Below are positions 1 through 7,344 of a DNA stretch of 14,319 bases, one piece after another. The position numbers were made by a program, and so were the translations under genes. The notes under the pieces were generated by a model, which was not told the DNA's origin, made no database searches, and worked only from the letters and a program-made list of their open reading frames with translations. This DNA comes from Chitinophaga pinensis (GTDB taxonomy: Bacteria > Bacteroidota > Bacteroidia > NS11-12g > UBA9320). The stretch covers positions 1 through 14,319 of the forward strand of contig CAMDCQ010000048.1 in NCBI GenBank assembly GCA_945890595.1, read 5' to 3'. Every line of letters starts with the position of its first letter. The first letter of the stretch is position 1.

Positions 1-461
1 GCCGCTATAAGCGAATGGTGGAAGAAAACCAGCCGCTGCCACAACTTATAGTTATAGATGGAGGTAAAGGACAGCTGAGTAGTGCGGTTAAGGCACTCAG
101 GGATTTGAATTTGTACGGCAAAATGGCGATTGTAGGTATTGCTAAAAGACTAGAAGAAATCTATTATCCAGGCGATAGTTTACCCTTGTATATTGATAAA
201 AAATCTGAAAGTCTAAAGGTTATACAGCATATGCGAGACGAGGCACACCGTTTTGGCATAACGCATCACCGTAACCGTAGGAGTAAAGAGACCATAGTGA
301 GTAAACTCACCGAAATAAAAGGCATTGGAGACGAAACCGCTACCGAATTGCTCAAAACGTTTAAGTCTGTAGCACGAATTAAAAAAACGAGTTTTGAGGA
401 TATTGCGGGTGTAGTAGGTCCCGCAAAGGCTAAGTTAGTGAAGGAGTATTTTGAAGAATAA
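1..461 (+). CDS. uvrC: Excinuclease ABC subunit C, C-terminal part (left-truncated by the window)
   Basis: UvrC makes the two incisions flanking a DNA lesion in nucleotide excision repair, after UvrA and UvrB have located it. Only the last 152 residues are present; the frame is open to the left edge (bases 1-2 are the end of a codon). Visible are the end of the RNase H-like 5'-nuclease domain, with the hallmark motifs LIVIDGGKGQ and MRDEAHRF (which carry conserved acidic/His residues), and a C-terminal tandem helix-hairpin-helix DNA-binding domain (LTEIKGIGDETATELL and IAGVVGPAKAKLV). The GIY-YIG 3'-nuclease domain and the UvrB-binding region must lie outside the window. The ATG at 15 is an internal methionine, not the start. 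The stop overlaps the start of pabB by 11 nt, which suggests one transcript. Family assignment is secure. Confidence 0.96.
   Translation, partial: RYKRMVEENQPLPQLIVIDGGKGQLSSAVKALRDLNLYGKMAIVGIAKRLEEIYYPGDSLPLYIDKKSESLKVIQHMRDEAHRFGITHHRNRRSKETIVSKLTEIKGIGDETATELLKTFKSVARIKKTSFEDIAGVVGPAKAKLVKEYFEE
441..446 (+). promoter_or_regulatory. Shine-Dalgarno-like AAGGAG supporting the TTG start of pabB
   Basis: AAGGAG lies inside the last codons of uvrC, 4 nt before the TTG at 451. The spacing is short, but such a purine core is rare in this window and it supports 451 as the pabB start. No other ATG, GTG or TTG occurs in that frame near the conserved N-terminus. Bacteroidota ribosomes rely little on Shine-Dalgarno pairing, so this may only be the Lys-Glu codons of UvrC. 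Confidence 0.35.
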
Positions 462-1719
462 GTTACAGGAATATATTGCTCAGCAAGGGCTGGCTCGCTT
501 TAAGGAGTTAGTATATGCTTATGCAGATAAGCATGAATACCAATGTATATTAGATAGTTGCCAACTTAATACAGGCGTCTATGGCGGTGAGTTTGAGTTT
601 TTAGCAGCAATTGGCGCTACACAGGTATATACCTCGTGGTCCACTTTTGAGCAAGCTACCACCCAAGGGAAATGGCTATTTGGTGTTCTAGGATACGATG
701 TTAAAAATCATTTTGAATCGCTGAGCAGTGAGAATAATGCTGTTATTGACACTCCTGAACTTCTTTTTTTTGAGCCTCAAATACTATTAGGCATGGATAA
801 AAATCAGCAAGTTAGTATCCTGAAAGGTGACATACAGCCAGATTTTTTTGATGCTGTTCTTGTTGAAAATAAACGGGATATTTCCCCCGTTTATTCACCG
901 ATATCGCACACCGATTATATTCAAAAAATAGAAGAAATACAAGAATTGATAAGAAGTGGTGAGGTGTACGAACTCAATTATTGTGTTCCATATTCGCATA
1001 GTTTTCAGGCCTTTGAGCCTGTGTTGTTTCACCTCGATTTACTTCAAACATCGCCTGTCCCAATGGGGGCTTATTTAAGGGCAAATCAACTTTATTTATG
1101 TGGAGCAAGCATGGAACGTTTCCTCATGAAACGTGGTAACACATTGGTGAGTCAACCCATAAAAGGCACCATAAAAAAAGGGCAAACGCAAGAAGAAGAT
1201 GCTGCGCTCATAACGCAACTTAAAACCTCAGAAAAAGACAGAGCTGAGAATGTAATGATTGTGGATTTAGTCAGAAATGACCTAAATATAGTGTGCAAAT
1301 CAGGCTCGGTACAAGTTAACGAATTATTTGGAATATATAGCTACTTGCAGGTACATCAAATGATTTCAACCGTGGAAGGAGAGGTGCTTCCAGAGGTTTC
1401 AATTAGTGATATTCTGAAAGCGACATTCCCTATGGGAAGTATGACCGGAGCACCAAAAATAGCTGCTATGAACTATATTGAAGGACTGGAAAATTTCAAG
1501 CGTGGTTGGTACAGTGGAGCACTAGGCTACCTTACTCCCGAGGGAGATTTCGATTTTAATGTAGTTATAAGGAGTGTTTTATGCGACATGGATAAAAGGG
1601 TTTTAAACTACAATGCGGGAGGGGCGATTACCATTGATTCTGTCGCTGAACAGGAATGGAACGAGGTGCAATTAAAAACGAAAGCAATCACCGAAATCTT
1701 AAAACTAAGTGAAAATTGA
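451..1719 (+). CDS. pabB: Aminodeoxychorismate synthase component I (PabB, chorismate-binding enzyme)
   Basis: PabB converts chorismate plus ammonia to 4-amino-4-deoxychorismate, the first step to p-aminobenzoate and folate. The 422-residue protein has the complete chorismate-binding fold: GEVYELNYC (170-178), PIKGT (236-240), VMIVDLVRNDL (268-278), PMGSMTGAPK (327-336), SGALGYLTPEG (355-365) and NAGGAITIDSVAEQEW (388-403). The Lys in PIKGT (K238) is the residue that distinguishes PabB from anthranilate synthase TrpE, which has PIAGT, so I assign it to PABA rather than tryptophan synthesis. The start is TTG, overlapping uvrC by 11 nt; no ATG occurs in frame before residue 115. The glutaminase partner (PabA/TrpG) and the lyase PabC are not in the window. 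The N-terminal third is more diverged than the catalytic part, as is usual for short Bacteroidota PabB proteins. Confidence 0.9.
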   Translation: MKNKLQEYIAQQGLARFKELVYAYADKHEYQCILDSCQLNTGVYGGEFEFLAAIGATQVYTSWSTFEQATTQGKWLFGVLGYDVKNHFESLSSENNAVIDTPELLFFEPQILLGMDKNQQVSILKGDIQPDFFDAVLVENKRDISPVYSPISHTDYIQKIEEIQELIRSGEVYELNYCVPYSHSFQAFEPVLFHLDLLQTSPVPMGAYLRANQLYLCGASMERFLMKRGNTLVSQPIKGTIKKGQTQEEDAALITQLKTSEKDRAENVMIVDLVRNDLNIVCKSGSVQVNELFGIYSYLQVHQMISTVEGEVLPEVSISDILKATFPMGSMTGAPKIAAMNYIEGLENFKRGWYSGALGYLTPEGDFDFNVVIRSVLCDMDKRVLNYNAGGAITIDSVAEQEWNEVQLKTKAITEILKLSEN

Positions 1720-1805
1720 TATACTGTGTATAGGTTTAAAGCCGAGTTTACAGCTTAATCACAACAATAGATAATCTCACTGTAAGTTTATATAAAGCGT
1801 AATCG

Positions 1806-1813
1806 TAATTTTG
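1806..1813 (+). promoter_or_regulatory. Possible -7 element (TAATTTTG) for the 2OG-Fe(II) oxygenase gene
   Basis: TAATTTTG matches the Bacteroidota primary-sigma -7 consensus TAnnTTTG exactly and would give a transcript starting about 12 nt before the ATG at 1830. I see no convincing TTG about 20 nt upstream, so the -33 part is weak. The 110-nt gap after pabB is otherwise featureless AT-rich sequence with no good terminator. Confidence 0.4.
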
Positions 1814-1829
1814 TAAGAAATATAATACC

Positions 1830-2786
1830 ATGAGCACTGCAATAATTTCACTCAATCTTCATGATTTTAAGCGCGGAAGTGTTGAACAAAAACAAAAGTT
1901 TGTTCAAGATTTAGGAGAGGCATACGAAAAAATTGGTTTTGTGGCTGTTTATAATCACGAATTAAGTGATGACGTCAGTGAAAATTTGTACCAATATACG
2001 AAAGAGTTTTATGCGCTTCCTATGGAGGTCAAAATGAAGTATCGCATAGAAGGTATTGCAGGACAGCGTGGTTTTACCTCTTGGGGTACAGAACACAGTA
2101 AAGACAGTAAGGTAGGTGATTTAAAAGAGTTTTTTCATTTTGGCCAAGATATTCCTGAAGCCCTAAAATCCCACTATGACTACCACGAAAATGTGAGCGT
2201 AGATGAGGTACCATTGTTTAATGATTATGGTTTAAAAGCCTATGCAGCGTTACAAGAAACAGGAAAATATATGCTACGCGCTATTGCACTGTATTTAGAC
2301 TTGGATGAGTTTTATTTTGATGATTACATTAAGTATGGGAATAGCATATTGAGACCCATACATTATGGCCCGATAAAGGATGCACCTAAGAACGCCGTTA
2401 GAGCTGGGCAGCACGAAGATATTAATCTTATTACCTTGCTTATGGGCGCCAGTGCCGAAGGATTGGAAGTGTTAGATAAACAAAACAACTGGATTGCCAT
2501 AACCGCTTTGCCAAATCAATTGGTGGTTAACGTGGGCGATATGTTGCAACGTTTAACCAACGATAAATTGCGTTCTACTACACATCGAGTAGTAAATCCT
2601 CCCAAAGAACAATGGGGTACAACCCGTTTTTCAATTCCCTTTTTCTTACATCCCGTTTCTGAAATGAGGTTAGACTGTTTACCGAATTGTGTGAATGAAA
2701 CCCACCCTAAAAAATACGAAGATATCTCGGCGGGCGATTTCCTTACAGAAAGACTGATTGAGATTGGACTTTTAGAAAAAAAATAA
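1830..2786 (+). CDS. Isopenicillin N synthase-like 2-oxoglutarate/Fe(II)-dependent dioxygenase
   Basis: This 318-residue protein belongs to the isopenicillin N synthase/flavanone hydroxylase-like group of non-haem iron oxygenases. The double-stranded beta-helix iron site is intact: H195-E-D197 (the HxD pair, in AGQHEDINLITLL) and H252 (in STTHRVVNPP), followed by the RxS motif R266-F-S268 that binds the 2-oxoglutarate carboxylate. The N-terminal DIOX_N-like part shows the family pattern GEAYEKIGFVAVYNH (29-43). Length matches the family. The start is an ATG 110 nt after pabB, with its own -7 element. The gene is widespread in Bacteroidota as a single copy of unknown substrate. Nothing nearby indicates a biosynthetic cluster, and the name should not be read as beta-lactam synthesis. 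It ends 3 nt from the stop of hflX on the opposite strand. Confidence 0.9.
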   Translation: MSTAIISLNLHDFKRGSVEQKQKFVQDLGEAYEKIGFVAVYNHELSDDVSENLYQYTKEFYALPMEVKMKYRIEGIAGQRGFTSWGTEHSKDSKVGDLKEFFHFGQDIPEALKSHYDYHENVSVDEVPLFNDYGLKAYAALQETGKYMLRAIALYLDLDEFYFDDYIKYGNSILRPIHYGPIKDAPKNAVRAGQHEDINLITLLMGASAEGLEVLDKQNNWIAITALPNQLVVNVGDMLQRLTNDKLRSTTHRVVNPPKEQWGTTRFSIPFFLHPVSEMRLDCLPNCVNETHPKKYEDISAGDFLTERLIEIGLLEKK

Positions 2787-2801
2787 AAGTCAAAGGCTTT
2801 T
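2776..2801 (-). terminator. Weak intrinsic terminator for hflX
   Basis: Read on the minus strand, AAAAG and CTTTT can pair across a 7-nt loop (2801-2797 with 2789-2785), followed by a run of eight U (2783-2776). The stem is only 5 bp and AT-rich, so it is weak. It overlaps the last codons of both convergent genes; the A-run is the Lys codons ending the oxygenase. Confidence 0.25.
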
Positions 2802-3965
2802 GCTCACATTTTTTCTAATCAGGTCTTTTAGTTCGTCAATGTTGTCACTTTGAGTTGCCGAAATAAAAACGATGTTATCATCCAACTTAGACATCCATGT
2901 TTTTTTGAGGGTAGGTATGTCATATATCGTTTTATCTTCAAAAATATCATCGCTAGTTGCCATCGGTTTGTATTGATCTATTTTATTAAAAATAGTAATT
3001 ACGGTTTTATTGCTAGCACCTATTTCCTCAAGGGTAGAAGAAACAGTATCCATTTGCTCTTCAAACTGTGGATGACTTACATCTACTACGTGCAACAAGA
3101 TATCGGCTTCTTTTACTTCATCTAGCGTACTTTTAAAACTTTCTACCAATTGATGAGGAAGTTTTCGTATGAACCCTACGGTATCGGAAAGTAAAAAAAC
3201 GCAAGGCTCAAAGGTGACTGGGTCTGGAGGAAATACCACTTTGCGAACGGTACTATCCAGGGTGGCAAATAACATGTCTTGAGCCAATACTTCTGATTTA
3301 GCCAGCAAGTTGATAATAGTAGATTTACCCACATTTGTATAACCAACTAAGGCAACACGTGTCATGGTTTCCCTATTTTTTCGACGGGTTATGCTCTGCT
3401 TGTCTATGTCATGCAGCTCTTTTTTTAGTTTAGCTATTTTGTCTCGAATAACCCTTCTATCTGTTTCTATCTCTTTTTCTCCAGGACCTTTCATACCAAT
3501 GCCGCCTTTTTGTTTTTGAAGGTGGGTCCACATACGAGTAAGTCGTGGCAGTAGATATTCGCTTTGAGCTAATTCTACTTGGGTTTTGGCTTGTGCAGTT
3601 TGTGCATTCTTAGCAAAAATATCTAAGATAAGACTACTTCTGTCTACTATTTTACATTGTATAAACTCCTCCAAATTACGTATTTGTGATGGACTAAGCT
3701 CATCGTCAAAAATGGCTAAGTCTATCTCATGTTCTTTCACATAAGCTGTTATCTCTTCCATTTTACCTTCTCCGATATAGGTCTTCGGATGAGGTTTCTC
3801 AAGTCGTTGAATAAATCTTTTGAGCGTCGTAGCTCCTGCTGTGTAGGCCAGAAACTCAAGTTCATCCAGATAAATATTGCTTGATTTTATGGGTGAATTT
3901 TTGGGCTCTACTCCAATTAATATGGCTTTTTCGGGTTCTTTTTTATGAATAACTTGATGCTGCAA
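2790..3965 (-). CDS. hflX: Ribosome-associated GTPase HflX
   Basis: HflX binds 50S subunits and splits stalled or hibernating ribosomes in a GTP-dependent way. The 391-residue protein has the HflX N-terminal domain (about 12-135), the glycine-rich linker with GGIGMKGPGEKEIETDRR (154-171), a long helical linker, and the GTPase domain: G1 GYTNVGKS (208-215), switch TLDST (235-239), G3 DTVG (261-264), G4 NKID (327-330) and G5 SA (369-370). The start is TTG at 3965: a stop lies six codons upstream in frame, no ATG or GTG lies between, and the next in-frame Met is residue 69, inside the conserved domain. A -7 element lies at 4018-4025, inside the divergent gene. Convergent with the oxygenase, 3-nt gap. 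Confidence 0.95.
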   Translation of the reverse strand: MQHQVIHKKEPEKAILIGVEPKNSPIKSSNIYLDELEFLAYTAGATTLKRFIQRLEKPHPKTYIGEGKMEEITAYVKEHEIDLAIFDDELSPSQIRNLEEFIQCKIVDRSSLILDIFAKNAQTAQAKTQVELAQSEYLLPRLTRMWTHLQKQKGGIGMKGPGEKEIETDRRVIRDKIAKLKKELHDIDKQSITRRKNRETMTRVALVGYTNVGKSTIINLLAKSEVLAQDMLFATLDSTVRKVVFPPDPVTFEPCVFLLSDTVGFIRKLPHQLVESFKSTLDEVKEADILLHVVDVSHPQFEEQMDTVSSTLEEIGASNKTVITIFNKIDQYKPMATSDDIFEDKTIYDIPTLKKTWMSKLDDNIVFISATQSDNIDELKDLIRKNVSKSL

Positions 3966-3996
3966 GAGATGTTTTACGTATTAAAATTCGTTATTT

Positions 3997-5472
3997 GTGA
4001 GACTCAATATCTCATTGCAAAAGTACATCCAAAATATACGCATTTTAGCTTTAGTGTTACTTCTATTCTTCTTGCGTGCAGAAGGGCAGGTGTTACAATG
4101 GAGTAATCCTGTAAAATTAAAGGGCGCTGCTGTTTATTCTAGGGTTTTAGGAGAAAATCAATCGGGTATTTTCGTGCTGCGCTATCGCAATCAGTTTTAC
4201 GGAAAAAATGTAACGATCGATAGATATAACCATCGCATGGTAGTAGAGCAATCCTTGATGGTTGATTTGAAGAATGCTCGACTCATTCAGATCTACATGA
4301 CCCCAAACGGACTATTGGTGATAAAGGCGAAGTACGCCGAAGTAAGAGGAGAACATGATATAATGGCGCAGTGGTATTCTTATGATTTTAAGCGCATAGG
4401 AGAGTCTAGTGTGCTGCTTTCGGTGCCATCTAACGAGATGGGAGATCAAGGAGATCTGAGGATACGTGTAAGTGATGATTTACAAACGCTTTCTTTGCTA
4501 TCTATAGTAGAAAGAGATGCAAGTAACATACTCCTAAATCACTCGCTATTCGACATGAATTTAAGAAAGTTGTCTAGCACAAGAGTTGAGTTACCCTACA
4601 GTCTAGCATCATTTGTAATTCCAGATTTTTTGGTTTGCAATAATCAAGAGGTATTCTTTTTAGCTGCCGTTTCTGAAAAGGGAAGGAGAAAAGAAAAGGT
4701 AGAAGCGCAATTATTATTTCATTTGAAGGATAGCACGATGAATAATTATACACTCAATGATTCGCTCTCACTTAAATCTAAACGATTAGTGTACGACCGA
4801 GTTAATGATGATGCGATAGTTACGGCATTTTACTCTTCCAATGATTCATACGGGCTGAAAGGTGTCCTATTTTTTAACGTAGATAAAACTACCGGAAATG
4901 GTATTTGGAAACTAGGCGAATTCCCGCCGGAATTTAAAAATGTGGTAAAAAAAGATCAAATCGATGGACTAATCTCGGAAGGTTACTCTATTCTGAAAGT
5001 TGTATCACGTAGTGACGGCGGGATGCTCATAATAGCAGAGCAAAAAGAAATAGCCACACAGCAAGACATCGTGATGGTAAACGGAATTCCGGTGAGCACG
5101 TCTAAGAATATTTATAATTTCAATGAATTGCTCGTTTTAAATTATGATCAAGATGCATTTTTAGATTGGCACAAGTTAATTACCAAAAATCAAACAACCA
5201 TTAATGATGGTGGTTATTACAGCTCGGCTGCAGTTTATGTGGGAGATAAATTCATACAGTTGCTTTACAATGATCAACTTAGGAGCTCTGGAGAGGTAAT
5301 GCAATACACCATTTACAATAACGGTCAATTAGAAAGTACCAAGCTATTAAAATCACAATTGGACTATGTGGCAATTATACCAGATGAAGCAAAACAAGTT
5401 TCTTCCAACAAATTGATAATTCCTACCTCAAAAAATCGCAGATTTGCCTTGCTTAAACTGATATATAATTGA
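3997..5472 (+). CDS. Secreted protein of unknown function, possibly beta-propeller-like
   Basis: I do not recognise this 491-residue protein. It opens with a signal peptide (hydrophobic core about 16-26, likely cleaved near AEG|Q at 30), so it should be exported to the periplasm or beyond. The rest is soluble, rich in short alternating hydrophobic strands and turns (for example LLVIKAKYAEV, SLLSIVERDAS, GMLIIAEQKEIA), which suggests an all-beta, propeller-like fold; this is a reading of the pattern, not a domain match. No lipobox, no gliding-type C-terminal sorting domain and no catalytic motif seen. The start is uncertain: GTG 3997 is the furthest in-frame choice, and TTG 4015 (485 residues) also gives a good signal peptide. 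No ATG occurs in this part. Divergent from hflX; its stop overlaps the start of the next gene by 4 nt, so the two are probably one operon and may act together at the envelope. Confidence 0.8.
   Translation: MRLNISLQKYIQNIRILALVLLLFFLRAEGQVLQWSNPVKLKGAAVYSRVLGENQSGIFVLRYRNQFYGKNVTIDRYNHRMVVEQSLMVDLKNARLIQIYMTPNGLLVIKAKYAEVRGEHDIMAQWYSYDFKRIGESSVLLSVPSNEMGDQGDLRIRVSDDLQTLSLLSIVERDASNILLNHSLFDMNLRKLSSTRVELPYSLASFVIPDFLVCNNQEVFFLAAVSEKGRRKEKVEAQLLFHLKDSTMNNYTLNDSLSLKSKRLVYDRVNDDAIVTAFYSSNDSYGLKGVLFFNVDKTTGNGIWKLGEFPPEFKNVVKKDQIDGLISEGYSILKVVSRSDGGMLIIAEQKEIATQQDIVMVNGIPVSTSKNIYNFNELLVLNYDQDAFLDWHKLITKNQTTINDGGYYSSAAVYVGDKFIQLLYNDQLRSSGEVMQYTIYNNGQLESTKLLKSQLDYVAIIPDEAKQVSSNKLIIPTSKNRRFALLKLIYN
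4018..4025 (-). promoter_or_regulatory. -7 promoter element (TACTTTTG) for hflX
   Basis: On the minus strand TACTTTTGCA matches the Bacteroidota -7 consensus TAnnTTTG exactly, with the frequent trailing CA. Transcription would start near 4013, giving a leader of about 48 nt before the hflX TTG at 3965. The element lies inside the first codons (LQKYI) of the divergent secreted-protein gene. The -33 region is not clear. Confidence 0.5.
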
Positions 5473-6371
5473 TTCACTACCTAACGCATAAAATTTTCTC
5501 ATCATTTATAGTGGCTTGCCTCACGTTAATTGGTTTTTATGTAATCATGGGGGATTATTCCTATGCTACTTCCGCCAAAGTGTTTTTAGTCTTGATAGAA
5601 GGATTGGTCTTGGATTATTTTTGTTTTAAAAACGGTATCCTCGGGCAGAAAACGCATATGCCCTTAGTTGTCTTTTCGGTTTTATCTGTGCTGTTGATGC
5701 CAGCATTGGCTTTTGGGGATCTGGTATACGGCGCGGTCTGTTTAAGTGCTTTTTTTTTAGCTTTTGAAGCAGGAAATAACCCTGAGAAGTCGTCCACACT
5801 TATGATGTTATTTGGCGTTTTATTAGGAATTGCTCAGGCTGTGAGCAATATCAGTGTATTGCTAATGCTGCCTTTTTTTGTGCTTTTTAGACGGACAGGA
5901 ATAAGAGAACCTAGAAGCTTTATACTCAGTATTGTTTATTTCCTAATGGTGGTTTTTTCATACTTAGGTCTTCTTTTTGTGATGGAACTTTCTCCCCAAA
6001 TGAGAAGCTTAATCCCATCGCTTTCCGTGGATTATTCCGTTTTTAACACGATCTTGGTTAAGTTTTTTGTACCCTATGCGGTACTGTGTATTGTGATTCA
6101 TTTTTTAGGTATTAACAGTTATCTTTTTAGATATCCGAATAAGTCAAAAATTTTAAATTATACGATGCTGATTCAGGCAGCAATTGCGGTTGCCCTTATT
6201 CTTTTAACGGCAGAAATGAATTTAATGATTTATGTGCTCATGTCAAGCACCGTACTACTCAGCTTTGCTTTTGTATACAACAAATCATCTGTATTTGTAA
6301 ATGCAGCTTTTGCTAGCTTGGTTGCCATTGCTTTCGGGGCATTATATCTTTACAAGATTTTAATTTTGTGA
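5469..6371 (+). CDS. Polytopic inner-membrane protein of unknown function, possibly DUF6427-like
   Basis: A 300-residue, very hydrophobic protein with about ten predicted membrane helices (roughly 10-27, 36-53, 63-80, 82-100, 111-123, 126-141, 151-172, 195-217, 231-247, 251-270, 277-299; a few may merge). The pattern of an N-terminal helix, a short loop ending in FKNGILGQKTHMP, paired helices and the basic loop RRTGIREPRSF resembles the uncharacterised Bacteroidota family DUF6427, but this is a tentative resemblance from memory. It starts with TTG in a TTGA overlap with the upstream stop; an in-frame TAA sits immediately before, so nothing longer is possible. This overlap implies translational coupling with the secreted protein. 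No transporter or enzyme motif is visible. Confidence 0.8.
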   Translation: MIHYLTHKIFSSFIVACLTLIGFYVIMGDYSYATSAKVFLVLIEGLVLDYFCFKNGILGQKTHMPLVVFSVLSVLLMPALAFGDLVYGAVCLSAFFLAFEAGNNPEKSSTLMMLFGVLLGIAQAVSNISVLLMLPFFVLFRRTGIREPRSFILSIVYFLMVVFSYLGLLFVMELSPQMRSLIPSLSVDYSVFNTILVKFFVPYAVLCIVIHFLGINSYLFRYPNKSKILNYTMLIQAAIAVALILLTAEMNLMIYVLMSSTVLLSFAFVYNKSSVFVNAAFASLVAIAFGALYLYKILIL

Positions 6372-6396
6372 GACAAGCTATATTTAATTTTCTTTG
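6365..6396 (+). promoter_or_regulatory. Probable promoter for frr (TTTG - 20 nt - TTTCTTTG)
   Basis: A TTTG at 6365-6368 and TTTCTTTG at 6389-6396 (seven of eight matches to TAnnTTTG) are 20 nt apart, the spacing expected for the Bacteroidota primary sigma factor. Transcription would start near 6401, about 22 nt before the frr ATG. The -33 part overlaps the last codons of the membrane protein gene. Confidence 0.45.
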
Positions 6397-6422
6397 CAGA
6401 GTTAGGAAAAAAACACTTCAAT

Positions 6423-6986
6423 ATGAATGAGGATATTAAAATGATAATGGATGAGTTGCGTGAGTCAGCTCAAAAGAGTCTAAACCACGTATTTACCGAA
6501 TTAGCTAAACTAAGAGCGGGAAGGGCTACGCCAAGTATGCTCGACAGCGTAATGGTAGAATACTACGGAAGTAAAGTGCCACTCAGTCAGGTTGCTAACG
6601 TCAATACACCAGATGCAAAGACTATCATTGTAAAACCTTGGGAAAAAGGAATGTTAGAAGAGATCAGCAAAGCGATTATGTATGCTAATCTGGGCTTAAA
6701 TCCTCAGAATGACGGCGAGCAAGTTATAATTAACGTACCTCCACTTACCGAAGAAAGACGTTTAGGTATTGTAAAACAAGCAAAAGCAGAAAACGAGCAT
6801 GGTAAGATAGGCCTTAGAGGTGCTCGTAAGGATGCTATCGATATGATAAAATTACTGCAAAAAGACGGGTTAAGTGAGGATATGGCAAAGGACGCGGAAG
6901 CAGAAGTGCAAAAAGTAATAGAGTCATACAGCGTCCGTATAGACGAGGCTATTGTCGTAAAAGAAAAAGAAATAATGACCATATAA
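6423..6986 (+). CDS. frr: Ribosome recycling factor
   Basis: RRF, with EF-G, splits the post-termination ribosome so that subunits can be reused. The 187-residue protein is full length for the family (about 185). It shows the N-terminal helix with the signature LRAGRATPSML (30-40), the small beta domain (about 31-105, including VNTPDAKTIIVKPW and INVPPLTEERR), and the C-terminal helices of the three-helix bundle (KIGLRGARKDAIDMIK onwards, ending with Glu- and Lys-rich helix). ATG start. In many bacteria frr follows pyrH in the tsf-pyrH-frr cluster; here it follows a membrane protein gene with its own promoter, so it is detached from pyrH. Confidence 0.97.
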   Translation: MNEDIKMIMDELRESAQKSLNHVFTELAKLRAGRATPSMLDSVMVEYYGSKVPLSQVANVNTPDAKTIIVKPWEKGMLEEISKAIMYANLGLNPQNDGEQVIINVPPLTEERRLGIVKQAKAENEHGKIGLRGARKDAIDMIKLLQKDGLSEDMAKDAEAEVQKVIESYSVRIDEAIVVKEKEIMTI

Positions 6987-7002
6987 CTGGTTTTATTTCT
7001 TC

Positions 7003-7028
7003 GTAAGACCTCATAAATAGTGGTCTAC
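7003..7028 (+). other. Hairpin between frr and the small membrane protein gene
   Basis: GTA(A)GACC at 7003-7010 can pair with GGTCTAC at 7022-7028 as a 7-bp stem with one bulged A and an 11-nt loop. No U-run follows, so it is not a clear terminator. It ends 11 nt before the ATG at 7040 and could stabilise the frr 3' end or lie in the next gene's leader. It may also be chance. Confidence 0.3.
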
Positions 7029-7039
7029 AATCGGTTAAG

Positions 7040-7342
7040 ATGAAGATTAGTACAACCTATACGATCACCAATATTTTAAAAATAGCGTCCTTTCAGGCGC
7101 TAGTTTTAATTGTTGCATTGGGTTTTGGTGATGACTTTAATTTCTCGTGGAAGAAGTTGTTTTTAATATCTATGGCGTCCGTATTATATGGGGTGCTTCA
7201 AATAAGGTATAACAGGTATGTCATCTCTCGCCCTGATTATAAGGAGCCAACTGCTCCTAAATTCAGTCTTAAAACATGGGAAGAGCATCAGTCCGATAAA
7301 CTAAATCAGCCAGAGGAAGAAACTGAAAATGAAGCAAAATAA
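7040..7342 (+). CDS. Small membrane protein of unknown function
   Basis: A 100-residue protein with two predicted membrane helices (about 12-29 and 38-54) joined by a short loop with GDDFNFSWKK, followed by a basic stretch (IRYNRYVISRPDYK) and an acidic, Glu-rich cytoplasmic tail (EEHQSDKLNQPEEETENEAK). By the positive-inside rule both ends would be cytoplasmic. I do not recognise a family. ATG start, 53 nt after frr and in the same direction, so co-transcription with frr is likely. Codon use and composition look like the neighbours. It ends 2 nt from the stop of the luxE-like gene on the opposite strand. Confidence 0.75.
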   Translation: MKISTTYTITNILKIASFQALVLIVALGFGDDFNFSWKKLFLISMASVLYGVLQIRYNRYVISRPDYKEPTAPKFSLKTWEEHQSDKLNQPEEETENEAK

Positions 7343-7344
7343 TG

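Noticed and set aside
1830..2786. Reading the oxygenase as part of a beta-lactam or other natural-product cluster
   Set aside because: Only the superfamily name points that way; the neighbours are housekeeping genes.
2850..3125. Plus-strand 91-codon frame
   Set aside because: Lies antisense within hflX, which has complete GTPase motifs; no signal of its own.
1861..4395. The 14-base word ATGATTTTAAGCGC occurs in both the oxygenase gene and the secreted-protein gene
   Set aside because: In both it is in frame and encodes DFKR, with no flanking similarity; most likely chance.
6704..6982. Minus-strand 92-codon frame, Ser- and Phe-rich
   Set aside because: Antisense shadow of frr.
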